From: Candidatus Saccharibacteria bacterium oral taxon 955
GTDB lineage: Bacteria > Patescibacteriota > Saccharimonadia > Saccharimonadales > Saccharimonadaceae
Direction: 5' to 3'
Length of the DNA: 64,000 nucleotides
NCBI GenBank assembly: GCA_010202265.1
Contig: CP047918.1
Coordinates: 809,057 to 873,056 of the forward strand
Below are positions 63,775 to 64,000 of this stretch, in pieces; the stretch's first letter is position 1, and each line of letters starts with the position of its first letter. The position numbers and the translations under genes are program-made. The notes beneath the pieces were generated by a model. It saw only the letters and a program-made list of their open reading frames with translations, was not told the origin of the DNA and did no database searches.

Positions 63775-64000
63775 TCTCGCTTGAAATTACATCGGAATTA
63801 TAGCCTCGTCACTAAATTTATCCACATATTAAACAAACTTATACACAAAAATAACAGAGGTGGTTGCAAAATGTGGATAAATCACACCTCTAGATGCCCT
63901 GCTTTGTGTCAAAAAAATCCACAACACCAATATAGTTGTGGAAAACTTTCTCTTTCGCTATCATAGAATCAGTAATCAGCAAGGAGATGGAGGGAAACCC
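63775..64000. other. Probable oriC region with DnaA boxes
   Basis: Two perfect DnaA boxes lie at 63818-63826 (TTATCCACA) and 63872-63880 (its reverse complement). A near box TTATACACA is at 63839-63847 and further ATCCACAA/TTGTGGAAA sites lie around 63918-63945. The A/T-rich spacing and the position before rpmH, away from any gene for about 265 bp, suit oriC. The window ends before dnaA. Confidence 0.87.

Overview
The window looks like the chromosome of a Candidatus Saccharibacteria (TM7, Patescibacteria/CPR) bacterium, with the replication origin at its right-hand edge. The evidence is indirect but consistent. There is an rpmH-rnpA-yidC-jag block beside a cluster of DnaA boxes. Many genes begin only 6-7 nt after a TATAAT-like -10 box, which implies leaderless mRNAs. 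The gene set is a host-associated small-genome one rich in envelope genes, and TGA is used as an ordinary stop (so the Gracilibacteria/SR1 code does not apply). No rRNA genes are present; one tRNA (Asn) is.

Layout. (1) 95-10427, minus strand: a type I restriction-modification island in the order hsdM - rhuM-like - KAP-family NTPase - hsdS - toxin/antitoxin-like pair - (small RNA on the other strand) - hsdR. hsdS carries an in-frame TAG that splits it. (2) 10457-20398: radC, a two-component system, a peptidase S66/MccF-like gene preceded by a histidine-codon leader peptide and attenuator, a HAD phosphatase, a DUF1697 protein, a TetR/flavin-reductase cassette flanked by imperfect direct repeats, a YcgR/YcgQ-type permease pair, a NUDIX hydrolase and a truncated glycosyltransferase. 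(3) 20481-61679: tRNA-Asn, then a roughly 40-kb cell-surface polysaccharide region. It holds a polyprenyl-phosphate sugar transferase, an O-antigen-ligase-like protein, a flippase, a Wzm/Wzt ABC exporter, many GT2/GT4 glycosyltransferases, nucleotide-sugar enzymes (ManC, GMD, RMD-like, a ColD-like PLP enzyme, a PMI-type cupin), large secreted proteins (an SGNH hydrolase, a mannose-type B-lectin protein, an FG-GAP propeller with 126-bp tandem repeats), and sucCD. (4) 61735-64000: jag, yidC, rnpA, rpmH and oriC.

How the genes fit together. ManC makes GDP-mannose, with the separate PMI-type cupin probably supplying mannose-1-phosphate precursor. GMD makes GDP-4-keto-6-deoxymannose, and the RMD-like reductase would give GDP-D-rhamnose. 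The ColD-like enzyme, with His where aminotransferases have Lys, could divert the keto sugar towards a 3,6-dideoxyhexose. Glycosyltransferases assemble the chain and Wzm/Wzt and/or the flippase export it. The secreted B-lectin protein has three mannose/rhamnose-type sugar sites and could bind such a polymer on self or host.

The most interesting signals are the His-leader attenuator in front of the MccF-like hydrolase, the structured approximately 92-nt RNA with its own near-consensus promoter beside the toxin/antitoxin-like pair, the KAP and RhuM genes inside the R-M operon, and three genes (hsdS, a membrane protein, a GT2) each broken by one small change, two of them in homopolymer runs.
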